DNA of 64,000 nucleotides from Strongyloides papillosus (taxonomy: Eukaryota; Nematoda; Chromadorea; Rhabditida; Strongyloididae): the NCBI GenBank assembly GCA_005656395.1, contig SRSI01000079.1:744001-808000 (forward strand), given 5' to 3'. The notes below the pieces were generated by a model. It was given only the letters and a program-made list of their open reading frames with translations. It ran no database searches and had not been told where the DNA came from. How positions within the stretch are numbered: the stretch's first letter is position 1; every line of letters starts with the position of its first letter. The position numbers and the translations under genes were made by a program. Positions 21,554 through 32,762 of the stretch are shown in pieces.

Positions 21554-23082
21554 TTATATTAAATGAGGCTTTGTTGACTTTTTATCCTCATTAATCCTCC
21601 TTGTATCACCTATGACAGTTTTAATATCATTTTGTTTATCTTTTTTATTTCCATGCCCTAATTTGACGGGAACTTTGCAGTAGTTGTCTCTTGGACAAAG
21701 TGCATTGAATGTAGGCATTCTTTGTTCAATCTTCTGACACTCCAGGCAGTATCTATTATCAGTTGTTCTATCCTTCATCTGACAATATGAACAAACAAAA
21801 GGTATCACGTACCCATTTTTTTCTGCTCCAGTCTCCATTGTAGAGGAATCTTTAATTGTACATACTTGAACAGCATAAGGTGTATTTGGTTCTGTTTCAA
21901 TTTGAAGATGAGTTGTTGAAGTGTCAACTACCGTCTCTTGGTGATCTTCTATCTTCCACATAGTGTATGGGAATGCTCCAATTTGTTTAGCTTTTCCAAA
22001 TATAATATGGAAGAATTTTTCATCACTTCCGAGATTTTGTGGCTTCTGCCAGTGTATGTTTGTTGTTTTATCTTCACCCCAGATATCAATTACATCAATA
22101 CATTGTGTTGTCATGTTACTCCTTCCACATGATGATAGTTTAGGGAAAGCATCACAATCTAAATCAATTGGTGTACTGATATCAGTAGTCTCAACTTTCG
22201 AACACCTTGGTACCATTTTAACTTCCATCCATATCCTACATTCTTGTTTAAGGTAATCAATTGGTAGTGTCCATATCATCATTCCTCCACCACTTTTCAA
22301 AACTTCTACAGATGGTTTATCATACTCCTCCTCATTTAAAACTGCATTCGGATTAGAGAAGCAATTAATCGAGTAAGCTTGTGGCGATTCATACCCAAAT
22401 ATATCATAACTCATATACCCATTCGGTAAAGCCCACGAAAAGGATACCTTAATATTCCTCCCATCATCCAATATCTCCGGCATCTGTATCGATATCTTCT
22501 CCGGAGATATATCTATATTCGGTAGTTGTTGTGGTATAACAATAGGTGAAAGGACTCTCATAAATCTTGTTGGATCAGTTGTTTTTAGGATGATAATAAC
22601 TCTGAATTGGTATTCACTGCATATGTCGGAGATGGAAAAAGAGATTGATGGTGTTGAGGAGGATCCCCCGTATATCCATTCTTTATCCTCATCTTTAATA
22701 CTGGTGTTTGTTTGTGTATACTCGAAGATGTAGATAAATGCTGATGGGAAAGATTGGATTTTGAGTTGTATTGCATGAGCGGAAATGTATTGAGACCATA
22801 CTGATATTGAGTTGCTTGGTTCTAGTTCTGTTGTAAGCATGTCCTCGTCAACGGAGGTACAGTTGGATGTTGATAGGACTTGTAACGTGCAATTACATGA
22901 TAAAGCTTGTCTCTTAAATTATTAGTGATATATTGTATTAGTTAATTTGTGTCATCAAAACTTACAATACCGGCGAAGACACATGAACTATAACATTCAA
23001 CAGCACACCTAGTTCTTTGACTCGGGATTCCATAAGAGTGATAAGCAAAAACAAAAAATAGAAACAAATAAAATAATTTCAT
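21554..23082 (-). CDS. Secreted fibronectin type III protein, probably the N-terminal part of a receptor
   Basis: Exon 1 (22966-23082) encodes a signal peptide (MKLFYLFLFFVFAYHSYG) and Cys residues. It joins exon 2 (21554-22912) in phase 0 across a 53-nt intron, giving 491 residues. After a small Cys-rich section there are at least two FN3-like beta domains: one with FIYIFEYTQT .. YQFRVIIILK, another with VSFSWALPNGYMSYDIFGY. A third is likely (NIHWQKPQNL .. YAVQVCTIKD). A C-x-x-C-rich segment (SYCQMKD .. YCLECQ) ends the ORF. The Cys-box plus FN3 order recalls anosmin/KAL-1, but the match is too loose to name it. The stop at 21554 falls only about 40 bases into the open frame of the next ORF, in another phase. 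Confidence 0.7.
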
Positions 23083-25430
23083 TTTATAATTTTACTCCAT
23101 AAAATCTTCACCTTTTAAAGGTATATTATTAAAATGTATGATTAAAATAGTTAGGTAATCTAAAAATGTTAATTAAAACCTATTAAGTTAAGTATAAAGA
23201 GGTCCTCTTGACCGTAGAAGATAAGTATAACATATTTATATATTGAGGAAATAAATAAATAAAGTCAAGGTGTGTATGTATAGATTTATAATGTATGCTC
23301 CAAAAAAGAAAGAGTAATGAATCCTTAGGTGAATGGTTATGTATAAAAGGTTATAACCTCATTGGGATATAAAAGTTTAGAAATATTATTTTGTAACTGT
23401 TTCATTTAGGAGGATTTGGTGTTTAAGTAAAGGCATATATATATAATAAGATAATTAAATTTTGTTTGTGGAGGTGGATGGGAATGTTTACCTGATGCTC
23501 TATTTATGGTTAATTGTATGTGTTTTGATTTGAAATATGGAGGTGATTGAGGGGTTCTAGTAAATATGTATATTCTTAGGAGATTAATAATAATGTGGGA
23601 TTCTAAAATTGAGATTAATTAATTATATGCATTTTCATATACAAAATAATAGTGTATATTTTTATAAAGAGAAAAAAAAATCTAAAATATGGAGGAATAA
23701 ATCAAAATAAAGTTTATAAATCAAATACCATTTATATAAATAATAATAGTGTTGTTATTTGTTACAAAATAATAAATGCCTAAATTTATGGTAATGAATT
23801 TATAAGATATAAGAGATATAGATAAACTTTAATGTTATTAAAGTATAAGGGGACAGGTAAAATATTATCTTTATAACATTTTGTTACCACTTTAACATCA
23901 AAAGAAGTATATGGCAATAATTTAAGTTATTAAAAGCTGTCCTTGAAGATTACTGGGAGAAATTTAATAAATAAATTTATATAAAAAGTCTTTTGTAATC
24001 CTTTAACTCTGATGAAGGTTTCCAAATTTTATAATATATTATTCTTGTAATTATATTGTATATATTACAACTTCATTTAATATAAGGTAACTTTAGGCTT
24101 TGTATGTATGATTAGAGATAATAAAATACAGCAATAAAAAGGTGTGTATGTACATAGGATTTTATCTAGTTTTTGTTATCATTAAAAATATATTAGATTT
24201 ATATAACTATTCTAACCTTATTTGGAAGGAGTGTATGATTAATCAAAAATATATGCCTGCTAAAAATATTAAATAACACAATAGAAAGTATATAGGGAGA
24301 TGGTTAATATATAAATTATATATATTTTTAGAGGTAACCTTACATATAATTATTAATTTTCTCCCTTTTCTGATTTTTTATTAAAAGATTTTTATATAAT
24401 ATAATAGAATTTGATGAACCTTAGACAAATTAAATCATATTCTATATTGAGGTAATTATTAAGAAGAGATAAATAATAGTGCTTTATATTATCCTTCATT
24501 TGTTAAAGTTAACTTACCTTTAAGTTATTGGTCATTGACTTCATACATATATGATCTTTTCTTTTTTATACTTTAATACACGCACAATAATTATCTTTTC
24601 TCTTCATACCTTAAATAAGGTAAAAATTTTTATCAAAAACATTGTTCCATATTACAATACTTGATTTTATTAATGGAGGAATAAGTTAAAAAGTTAAATG
24701 AGGTAGAGATGTAAAAAATTTATTAATAAGTGGAAAGATAAAGAGGTGTCTTTTTAATGAGAAGTAGATATATCTTAAATAAGAATAAATATTTATGGAT
24801 TATCATTATATAAAAAGGATATTTGTTCTAATCACTGCGGGAAATCGAGGGTCATCAAAGTAGTATTAGAAATGAAAATAGGAATTTATTATTATTTATA
24901 TCTTCTGGGTAAAGTTTATGGATGTATCTTAGTGTATAATTGTTGACTCCTCAAAGTATTGTAATTTTGACTAATGTATGGAAGTTAACTTTTATAAATT
25001 GTAAATAAATATGAAAGTACTTTTGTGTCATATACATAATGCAGGTGATGAGATTCTTTTTTTTACATGGGTTGATATTGAATTGAATTCACCCACCAAA
25101 CATGATTCTTTTCCATTAGAATGTCTTTAAATTGGTTGTATTTTTGAAATAAAAAACTTTTTTTAACCATCTTAAACTAATTGGCGTAATTTAATTTCTT
25201 TTAGGAAAAATGTATTTTTTATAAATTCCATTAAAACATTATTACACAAATTTATCATATTGAAAATGTTAATAACTCTGCTTTTTTAACAACTTCAATA
25301 ATTAGATGACATAAATGGGCTCTCCAGTTATCTCATTTTCCATAGATTAGAAATTAAATGAAATAAAATACTAATTTGTTTTGTAATTTAAACAATTTAT
25401 TTATAGAATAGTAGGTAATTGTTAGGGCAA
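23083..25430. other. Long AT-rich intergenic region
   Basis: About 2.3 kb with long A/T runs and no ORF of note on either strand. The first part is the promoter of the FN3 gene. No repeat, RNA gene or transposon ends recognised. Confidence 0.55.
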
Positions 25431-26400
25431 TAGATTTTGTTGTCAAAGATGTGGTCACAACGTAATTGGAAATGGGAGCTGTAGCTTAAGAGAGCTATAT
25501 TTATGTATGGAATTTGTTTTAAGAGTTACGGATGATAGAAAACTCTTTGCACATATTGCTGCTAAAAATAATCTTCAAGCAGATGATCTCGTTTTCTCAT
25601 AATGTATATGCTTTTCTGAAGCAACAATAATGTCGTTATAGATTCTCTGGTTCAATAGATCTTGGAAGGAGAGAGTTACCACCACCCATGTCTTCGTAAA
25701 GCGTTGCTTGTAGATGCCGAGCAAAAAGCTTCAGGATGAACTATTATTCTTTATGAGAAGTTCATAAGATGGTCTGTTGGATAATAAAAATGAACGGCCA
25801 TTCTATTCAAAACTTTTTCAGTCAAACAGAGGCTAGAGAATTGGTAAATATTGGGATAAAAACTATCCTTTAGTCTCTGAAGATGATACTTCCATAATGT
25901 TATGGAGAAGACATTTCGATTGAGAAGATTTTGTCCGTTTAGCTTGTCAACTTTTAAGTACAATTCAAAAAGGTTAGTTTACAGTACCATCAGAAGTAAC
26001 GAAAATTAATAGGAAGACTAGAGCTGTTGGTGAATAATACACAAGGAAAACATATATACTCTATACTGAGGATAGTGGATTAGAAGTTAAACCTAATCTC
26101 GCTTCTACTTATGACACTTCGCCGGGTGATGTTTTTCGAATGTTGAGGAACAGGGTCACTCAACTGAAGAATTGCTAAATGAACTTGCACGTAATTTATT
26201 GATGGAAGCCAGGCAATTTTCATATAGAATTAGCAAGATCCTCATGATGTCGGGCCTCTGGTTTAACAAGTCTCCCACTAAAACATAAAATAATGTTATT
26301 TCATCAAGATTGAAGTTTAGATGTGTGTTGCAAGTTATCTTATACAACAAGAAATGGGGAGCCATCATTCAAAGAGGCACTCAGACCAATTTTACCGTTT
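25431..26400 (+). pseudogene. Decayed gene fragments with a zinc-ribbon-like piece
   Basis: Near 25447-25602 the plus strand reads a stretch with FCCQRCGHNVIGNGSC, then LRELYLCMEFVLRVTDD and ADDLVFS before a stop. C-x-x-C plus a following hydrophobic beta pattern looks like the zinc-bearing OB-fold type seen in RPA/POT1-like proteins, but this is weak. Later, near 26155-26285, another plus-strand piece reads HSTEELLNELARNLLMEARQ before a stop. Many stops lie between them. Overall base composition is less AT-rich than the flanks, fitting a dead gene. Identity unknown. Confidence 0.4.
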
Positions 26401-26695
26401 ATAAGGAACTTGTAAATTATATTTTTTTCCACGTATTATTGTGACTTGTTAACGAAATATTTTTATCATTTTAACGTCTAAATAATATTTGAGTATAATT
26501 AATTAAGAAAAGAATTTGAAGATAGATATAAAAATGTATTAACATATAAAAATAAACACTGTATTTATTACGTGAATCTTTAATGGTTAGTAAAGAAACA
26601 TACAGATAAAAATGGTTTCATACGTTGTTACAATAAAATAAATAATGATAAAAATTATTATAACTTATTCCATTAGAAACCCTTCTTGGTACATA

Positions 26696-28024
26696 TTAAT
26701 TAATCAAATATTCACGAACGAATTGGTCGTTTGAAGTGATGGTACCATTTGGTGTGCGATAAACACATTTAACGACTGCAGCCCGATCAACAACATTTTC
26801 CAGTATAATAAAATTTCTTGATCGTTTTACAATAAAATTTGTAGAATTAGAATATTCTAGATCATCTAGTTTGATCTTCTCTCCGTTGCAATACATTTCC
26901 TTTAAAAAAGCATAAGGCATCCTATCTGTTGTACAATTTGGTTGGAGCCGTTTATCATGATCATAGTATCGGTATATCCGCTCTTCAAGTTGGAGATTAT
27001 CGTCTTTAGGTCCAAAAAATAAGAGTCTTGACTTAGGTATTTCATATTCCTCATCCCTACAATAGTACTCCAGTTTGACTAATTCATATCCGAAGATGGT
27101 AAATGTTGAATCAGAATAATCTGAATACATTGGAGCATAGTCGATTGTTCCTTCTAAATACAACATCCTTGTAATTGAGACATTATCCATGTTGTAGTAA
27201 CCTAGGCTCCTTCCACCAATTTGAAGATTAAGCCTGATATCAAATGTTGTCTCCTTATCTTCATCCAATTTAAAAACTAGTATTTGATCATCTTTATATG
27301 GTACTGTTATATATTCTAGGTCTAATATTGTGATTTGAGGGCAAAAATTGGATGCACTCAATACAAGACATGGTTCTTTATACATAGTTTTATCTTCTTC
27401 ATCAGACTTTGTGAAAAAATAAAATAATTTGTCATTTGGTGCTCTTTTTGTTTCTGATACATCTAATATTTGCGCTTTTAATTCGCTTATTTTTTCAACA
27501 ATTATCAAATCTCGGATTGGTGAATTACACTTATCCGGAATTGATTCTTTATATGCGTATTGTTTTTCTTCAGTTGTTATTTTTCCAGTATTTGGAGCGT
27601 TTTCCCATTTAGCTCGGTAACTCCAATGTATTATTACTTGCTCTTTTATAGTGTCATTTGAAGTTTGTTTTTGTTCATAAGTTTTTAAATAACCACACGA
27701 GAAAGACACGGTTTCACCCAGAGAGTTTGTTGTTAAAATTTTCCATTTAACCAGTGTACCAACATCTGGTTTAAACAACATTTCATGACTTTCAAAGTCA
27801 TGAAATGTATCTTCATCAGTATAATGTTGATAACCCTCATAAGGACATTTTAAAGCAATAGTGTCGGATCTTGAATAAATTGTTAAGCCATGAGGAGATT
27901 CATAATCTTTTGGATTTCTAGAAATCCCAGGAAATAAGTACCTGTGTGTATGTCCATGAGAATAAATTGACAACTCTACTAAAGCCAAGACTACAGCAAT
28001 GAAGTACATTTGTAAAGAAATCAT
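26696..28024 (-). CDS. Secreted protein of an apparently lineage-specific family (one C-terminal Cys-pair repeat)
   Basis: 442 residues, single exon. Residues 1-23 ([22 protein letters not shown]..) are a signal peptide. An N-terminal domain carries [15 protein letters not shown] and further Cys residues. A middle domain contains [20 protein letters not shown] and [16 protein letters not shown]. The last 85 residues are one copy of a repeat: a [Y]-x(5)-L-x-x-x-C start, then [11 protein letters not shown], then [11 protein letters not shown]. The same repeat occurs six times in the protein at 56202-59074. No C-terminal hydrophobic tail is present, so this member is probably fully secreted. I recognise no described family. 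Relics occur at 29925-30985, 42980-44010 and 54440-54760. Its 5' flank is duplicated near 54840-55160. Confidence 0.82.
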   Translation of the reverse strand: MISLQMYFIAVVLALVELSIYSHGHTHRYLFPGISRNPKDYESPHGLTIYSRSDTIALKCPYEGYQHYTDEDTFHDFESHEMLFKPDVGTLVKWKILTTNSLGETVSFSCGYLKTYEQKQTSNDTIKEQVIIHWSYRAKWENAPNTGKITTEEKQYAYKESIPDKCNSPIRDLIIVEKISELKAQILDVSETKRAPNDKLFYFFTKSDEEDKTMYKEPCLVLSASNFCPQITILDLEYITVPYKDDQILVFKLDEDKETTFDIRLNLQIGGRSLGYYNMDNVSITRMLYLEGTIDYAPMYSDYSDSTFTIFGYELVKLEYYCRDEEYEIPKSRLLFFGPKDDNLQLEERIYRYYDHDKRLQPNCTTDRMPYAFLKEMYCNGEKIKLDDLEYSNSTNFIVKRSRNFIILENVVDRAAVVKCVYRTPNGTITSNDQFVREYLIN

Positions 28025-28398
28025 AATATTTTTTAGCTACAAACCTATTCATTTATGATTTTTTTAACATTAAAAATTTAAATTAAACATTACATAATAT
28101 TCAAATTTCATATAAATTTATTTAATACTTTATCAAATGATCAAATTATGCTTTTGTTATATTCAAAAATCATTTCAATTAAAAAAGTCAATGGTATGAA
28201 TGTGATATAAAAATAGTCTATGAAAGAAAGTGGTAAGAGTTATGATAATGCATAGATAATGTGCTTCAATTTATGTTGTCATTACAGCTATTCATTAACA
28301 AAACTTTTTTTTAATATTTTTTTTAGGAACAATAATGGACATAAAAATAACGAAAAATAACTACATCCTAGTGTATAATATAAAAATTACCATATTAA
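28025..28398. repeat. Duplicated 5' flank of the secreted-protein family
   Basis: The segment upstream of the 26696-28024 gene matches 54790-55160 along its whole length (for example AAAGTCAATGGTA and TTATGATAATGCAT in both). It probably holds the gene's promoter. The match ends just before the hairpin at 28399. Confidence 0.7.
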
Positions 28399-28464
28399 CC
28401 CAGTGCACGGTAGACGGATTTTCTTTTACAGATCTGTAAATAACCTCGTCTTCCACGGACTGGG
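28399..28464 (+). ncRNA. miRNA-precursor-like hairpin, copy 1
   Basis: 66 nt that fold end to end. CCCAGT pairs with ACTGGG at the base; CCGTGG and AGACG-type blocks in one arm pair with GGTAGACGG-type blocks in the other, with a few mismatches and G.U pairs. The loop region contains the perfect palindrome TTTACAGATCTGTAAA. Copy 2 lies at 60196-60263. The 5' arm (TGCACGGTAGACGGATT) is identical in both while the 3' arm differs mainly by transitions, the pattern expected of miRNA paralogues. A short palindromic repeat is the alternative. The strand is uncertain because a hairpin reads similarly both ways. Confidence 0.4.
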
Positions 28465-28541
28465 ATTATAATCAAATGACACAAAGTTTTCTACTCTTAC
28501 CTTTATTGAATTATAATATTAATGTCTTTACATAACAACAA

Positions 28542-29136
28542 GTGCCTTCTGATGGGAGATATTTAGTTACTTCAATTAAAAATGAATGTACCTATTCAGA
28601 TACTGATGCAGACAAAATTTCATCTACCTCTAATACAACACTTCCACCTAGTAAAACAGCCTCTGAAGCAGCATCATTTCCAAATTGTAAAATAGAACAC
28701 CGAATGTTAATAAATCCACCTATTCAAGGTTATGCTATTTGCAATGAATCTCTATCAAATCCCCAACCTTTCTCACAGATGCCTACAAATCAATTTTCAG
28801 AAGTTATTATAGATCCTAATGTATCAGTATCAATTACAATGAATGATTATGAAAAAAATTTCATGTTCATATAACGGAGATGATAGTAACAAAATCAGGG
28901 AGAAATGTTTCCGAAACCTGAATATAAAATTGCAGGTCTCGATCCAAACGGAGAGTATATGATAGGATTCATAGTAGATAGAGTAGACAATTCTCGTTAT
29001 AAATACACAAATTATAAATGGTAATATTCTGGAAGAGCTGAATCTAAAAGATGGTCAAAGTATTGCATATTGCCATGATCCTCTCATGGGAAATAGCGTG
29101 TGCTTTGATCGGGTTAAACTAGCTAACAATTTTTAA
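28542..29136 (+). pseudogene. T-box transcription factor pseudogene (5' part)
   Basis: Pieces of a T-box DNA-binding domain appear in three frames: TEMIVTKSGR, then MFPKPEYKIAGLDPNGEY and SRYKYTNYKW, then SGRAE, then YCHDPLMGNSVCFDRVKLANN. These align in order with the conserved T-box. Single-base frame changes lie near 28872, 28910 and 29080, a stop follows KYTNYKW, and the rest of the domain is missing after 29136. The upstream ORF from 28542 would be its Ser/Thr-rich N-terminus. Nematodes have many divergent T-box paralogues; which one gave rise to this copy cannot be told. Confidence 0.8.
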
Positions 29137-29924
29137 TGGAAATCAATCTCTGTAAATTTTTAATTCAATATACATATATGGCTACTTTACTATGTATAAT
29201 CTGATTATATTTTGTTATATCAAATAGGTTAATTAACTTGTAATATTATGTAATCTCCAAACTAATTAACCTATCCCTGTCACTAAAAATATTTCTAGTT
29301 TGCTCCATTTCTTCCATTTCCTGCATTACAAGGTATTGCTATATAATGACTAAAATTTAGAATAGGAATCCTCACTTAAAATAACTAAATGAACCATTTA
29401 ATTTGCTAAATTGAATATTTTTACAATGAGTAATGATAAATAATCATGTTAGAGATAGTTTGCAGCATTTTGAGAACTTCTTGTTTTTTTCAGCATTTAT
29501 TTTTTTGCTTAGATTTCAGACAAATGTTTTAACTAAGTTTTAATGGTCAGATAAAAACTAACTTATGGAAAAGTCGATTTTTTATAATCAATTGACGCAG
29601 TTGAAACGTATATTAATGTAAAAAGACGAAACATTTTTTTATCCTTAATCAAAAAAAAATTAATAACTGTTGGTTGTATTCAAAGACAACATATGGGCTA
29701 ACTTTTTATTTAACTTTAAAAAAGATTTTTATTTTACTAAATTGTTTTTAATAGTTTATTAAATTCATAATATACAATATATACATAAAATATAAAAAAA
29801 ACATATATACAATTAATACTTATATACAAATAAATAAATATATACATTAGCTTCTCAGTGTTATTCAATTTATCTAAATTTGTTGCTATTCCATGGTGGG
29901 TAATGGACTCTAAAATTCCAATCT
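29137..29924. other. AT-rich spacer
   Basis: About 790 bases with no supported feature. Confidence 0.5.
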
Positions 29925-30985
29925 TCATCTGAATAAGATAGCAGCATGGTTGTATCTTAACACCTCTTTTGACATAAACCCTTTCTCAAGTTCGTGTTCT
30001 GAATTTTGAGCTTCAAAATAAAAGATTTGTGGGATTACATTATATCCACCTGAAGCTCTTAAATATTTAAACGTTAACCATACAATGTTGTACAAACTTA
30101 CATCAAATTGTGAGGCTATATTTTTTGGAAAATTTTCAATATTAATAAATTTATCTTTAGAAAAATTCATCCTCGAATAACAGATAATCTCCATATCGCA
30201 ATAGTTTGGACGAGTTATTCATAAAAGTCTTACTGGAATAACTTTCTCGCATTTACCATGCCGATAGTTGTTACTCCAGTCTGTATGGTAAAATCTGCCC
30301 CGAAATCCAGTAAAGTTATCTATGGACATTCACTATATGCTACTGTTATTGCACACAGCTTCACAACTTTTTTTAACGTCATCTTCTTTAGGTTTTTGAA
30401 ACTAATAAAACATTTTCTTCATATAGACTACGTTGTCATTTGATGATTTTAGTTCCACAAGCTCGTTGTTCCTATCCCTAGTAAAAACAAAAGTTTCATT
30501 AGCAAGCGAATTGTTGCATTTTGTGTGTAATAACGTAACCACTGATTGTATAAACGCCACTTCAGGAAGATTAGAAGAGTTTTCATAATTTCCTTAATCT
30601 ATATATCAAGCTTCCATTGGTAACTCTGAATTCCGGTATCATTCTTGAAAGTAATTCCTCCATGACTGATGATTATAAACCCAAGGGGTTTTTCCACTAA
30701 GAGTACTCACAAAAACAGCGAGTTATTAGTACCATAAACTAGTCCTAATTCTCGCAAAAACTTGTTGGGACCAAATCTCATACTATCACTTGTATGCTTG
30801 TACTCAGTACTTGGGCACTTTACGAACACGACACCAGAAGTTTCATTGAGCGTTAAATTAACCAGAATGTCGTTTTATTGATGGTTTCAGGAACAGAAGA
30901 GAAGTAGTTTGTATCTACAACTACTTCCGAACATACTGGTAATGGTATCAAAGAAGTAGCCAATAAACACAACGGTGTAGACATT
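29925..30985 (-). pseudogene. Relic of the secreted-protein family
   Basis: Starting at 30985 the minus strand reads a signal-peptide-like MSTPLCLLATSLIPLPVCS, then after a frame change GVVFVKCPSTEY, equivalent to the [10 protein letters not shown] and IAIKCPTEH sites in the intact members. Further frame changes and stops follow. The last open piece (29925-30194) includes FDVSLYNIVWLTFKYLRASGG, similar in placement to the middle domain. The C-terminal repeat is not seen. Membership in the family is likely from the N-terminal site and layout; the middle is less certain. Confidence 0.5.
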
Positions 30986-31642
30986 ATATTTGTTCTTATG
31001 TGGAGGTTGTTGATTATGTCATTTTCCATGACACTAAAATTTAAGTATATTACAATAGAACATTCAAATTCTTACCAAAATTGTTATTGGTAAATTGAAA
31101 TGAAGTGTTGAATTCAGAAGATTTTAACATAAAGCATCAATGATGCTATGATCGAGATAGAATATTTATGATTTGTACCAGTTATTAAGTTAAATCATTT
31201 ACAGCAAAGATATGATGTAGTTTTCCAAAATATTACACGTAATTCAGTTCATTCCTGATTAGAAATTTGCAATTAGAGACTTTGAATGCTTCAACTCTTG
31301 AGGCAACGAGCAAAGACGAATCGCAATCATCATCTTCCTTGGGGTATGACATTTTTAAATTCCATAAAATATCGTCTTTTGGTAAGGATATTGTCCCGCA
31401 TTTGTTGATTTTTCTTTACTATTGCTTGATCTCTCACTAATAAGATTTGCTGCAAAAATTAGCATTTAGCTATGATTTGGTACTTTGCTAAATGCTCCGA
31501 AATATATCAAATAATGCATTTAAACTAGAAAATATAAGATCAACACAAAAAACACACATACATACAAATTTTCGTTAAAAATGCAACTTTTTGCCACTTA
31601 GACGATCTGTAGCAATGAAATATCGAAAAATACCAAAAAGGA
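30986..31642. other. Spacer
   Basis: About 650 bases without a supported gene; it ends at the tRNA-Glu gene. A minus-strand ORF at 31575-31856 simply crosses the tRNA. Confidence 0.5.
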
Positions 31643-31714
31643 TTCCCATACCGGGAATCGAACCCGGGCCGCGTGGGTGAAAACCACGAATCCTAACCAC
31701 TAGACCATATGGGA
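31643..31714 (-). tRNA. tRNA-Glu (anticodon UUC)
   Basis: A 72-nt cloverleaf. The acceptor stem TCCCATA pairs with TATGGGA and the discriminator is A. The A box TGGTCTAGTGG and B box GGTTCGATTCC are standard. The anticodon loop is TTTTCAC between CGTGG and CCACG. No intron. Confidence 0.96.
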
Positions 31715-32762
31715 GGCGCCCGGAGCCCTTTTTGATAGATTCCAGGGCCATTAAACAGAAAAAACACCCCATTTCAAGCAATTTCCTTTGCTCACAGATA
31801 AAATACAAATTCCCAGTCTTTTTTTGCATAATTATCATTATATTTTGTTTTTTCACATCTTCTAGCTCATTATTTTGAATATATTTTCTAAAAATCTACT
31901 GTGAATACCAAGAAATTTGAATACAAGAGAAAACTAACCTTTAAAACAATTATTTCATCATAAAGCATTACATAACTAAATAAACTAAGCAATCATTAAC
32001 ATATACAAGTTTTAGTGGCTAGATTCCCATAAAACAACTAGAATCCATTCTCCGTTTCTGAATAATTAGACATTGATGAAACTTCTATCTGAAAACAAAA
32101 ACAATTTAATCCACGAAACCACTCTTTAATTTATGAATGTCTACTAAAAGAGCAGTCCAGAAAAGTAAAACAAGACAAAGAACACCACACACTACCCCAC
32201 ATTTTTAAAGCTAGACAATAAAAAAGATGACGATAAAACAATTTTACCTCTTAATTCACCAAATTATATCATAATTCCAATTTAAAAAGAAACCCCTATT
32301 TGACTGGTGGTCAAAAATATTGTGAAATGTGAATGGTCCTGTCTTGTCTGTTATCATATCACACTTATATAAATTGTTTTTTTATAACCAATAACTAAAA
32401 CTGTTTTAACTCCTCTTCTCCAATTGACTTTTATAAAATACTTGTTGCCTTGAGTCTATTTTGTTTAAAAACTTTTCATCTTTGATTATTCAATCACTAT
32501 AAATTTCTACTCATTTTAGATAAATACGATTTTTACGTTAGTTAATGTACTGATTACACTTTTAATTTTTGATGATTTGAACATTTGTTGTGAAATCAAC
32601 TATATTATGTCATGCTTTTTTACTTTATGATGTATTATTATTCCGATATGTGATAACTTTTTATTTTCTTTATTTTTCCAGAAAACTATTGAATTTACCT
32701 GTATATAAACGGAATAACTCTTTTCATTCATTATTTCTTGTATTTATACTAACTAATTTAAT
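31715..32762. other. AT-rich intergenic region
   Basis: About 1 kb between tRNA-Glu and the coiled-coil gene. No supported feature beyond presumed promoter sequence. Confidence 0.5.

Noticed and set aside
21568..21600. A 32-nt intron joining the FN3 and transmembrane ORFs
   Set aside because: The acceptor (ATAAAAAG) is unlike the TTTTAG/TTTCAG acceptors in the window and the length is below every other intron resolved; kept as a frameshift hypothesis instead.
28399..28464. Hairpin considered as a tRNA or tRNA relic
   Set aside because: It lacks A and B boxes and a cloverleaf; it is one extended stem-loop.
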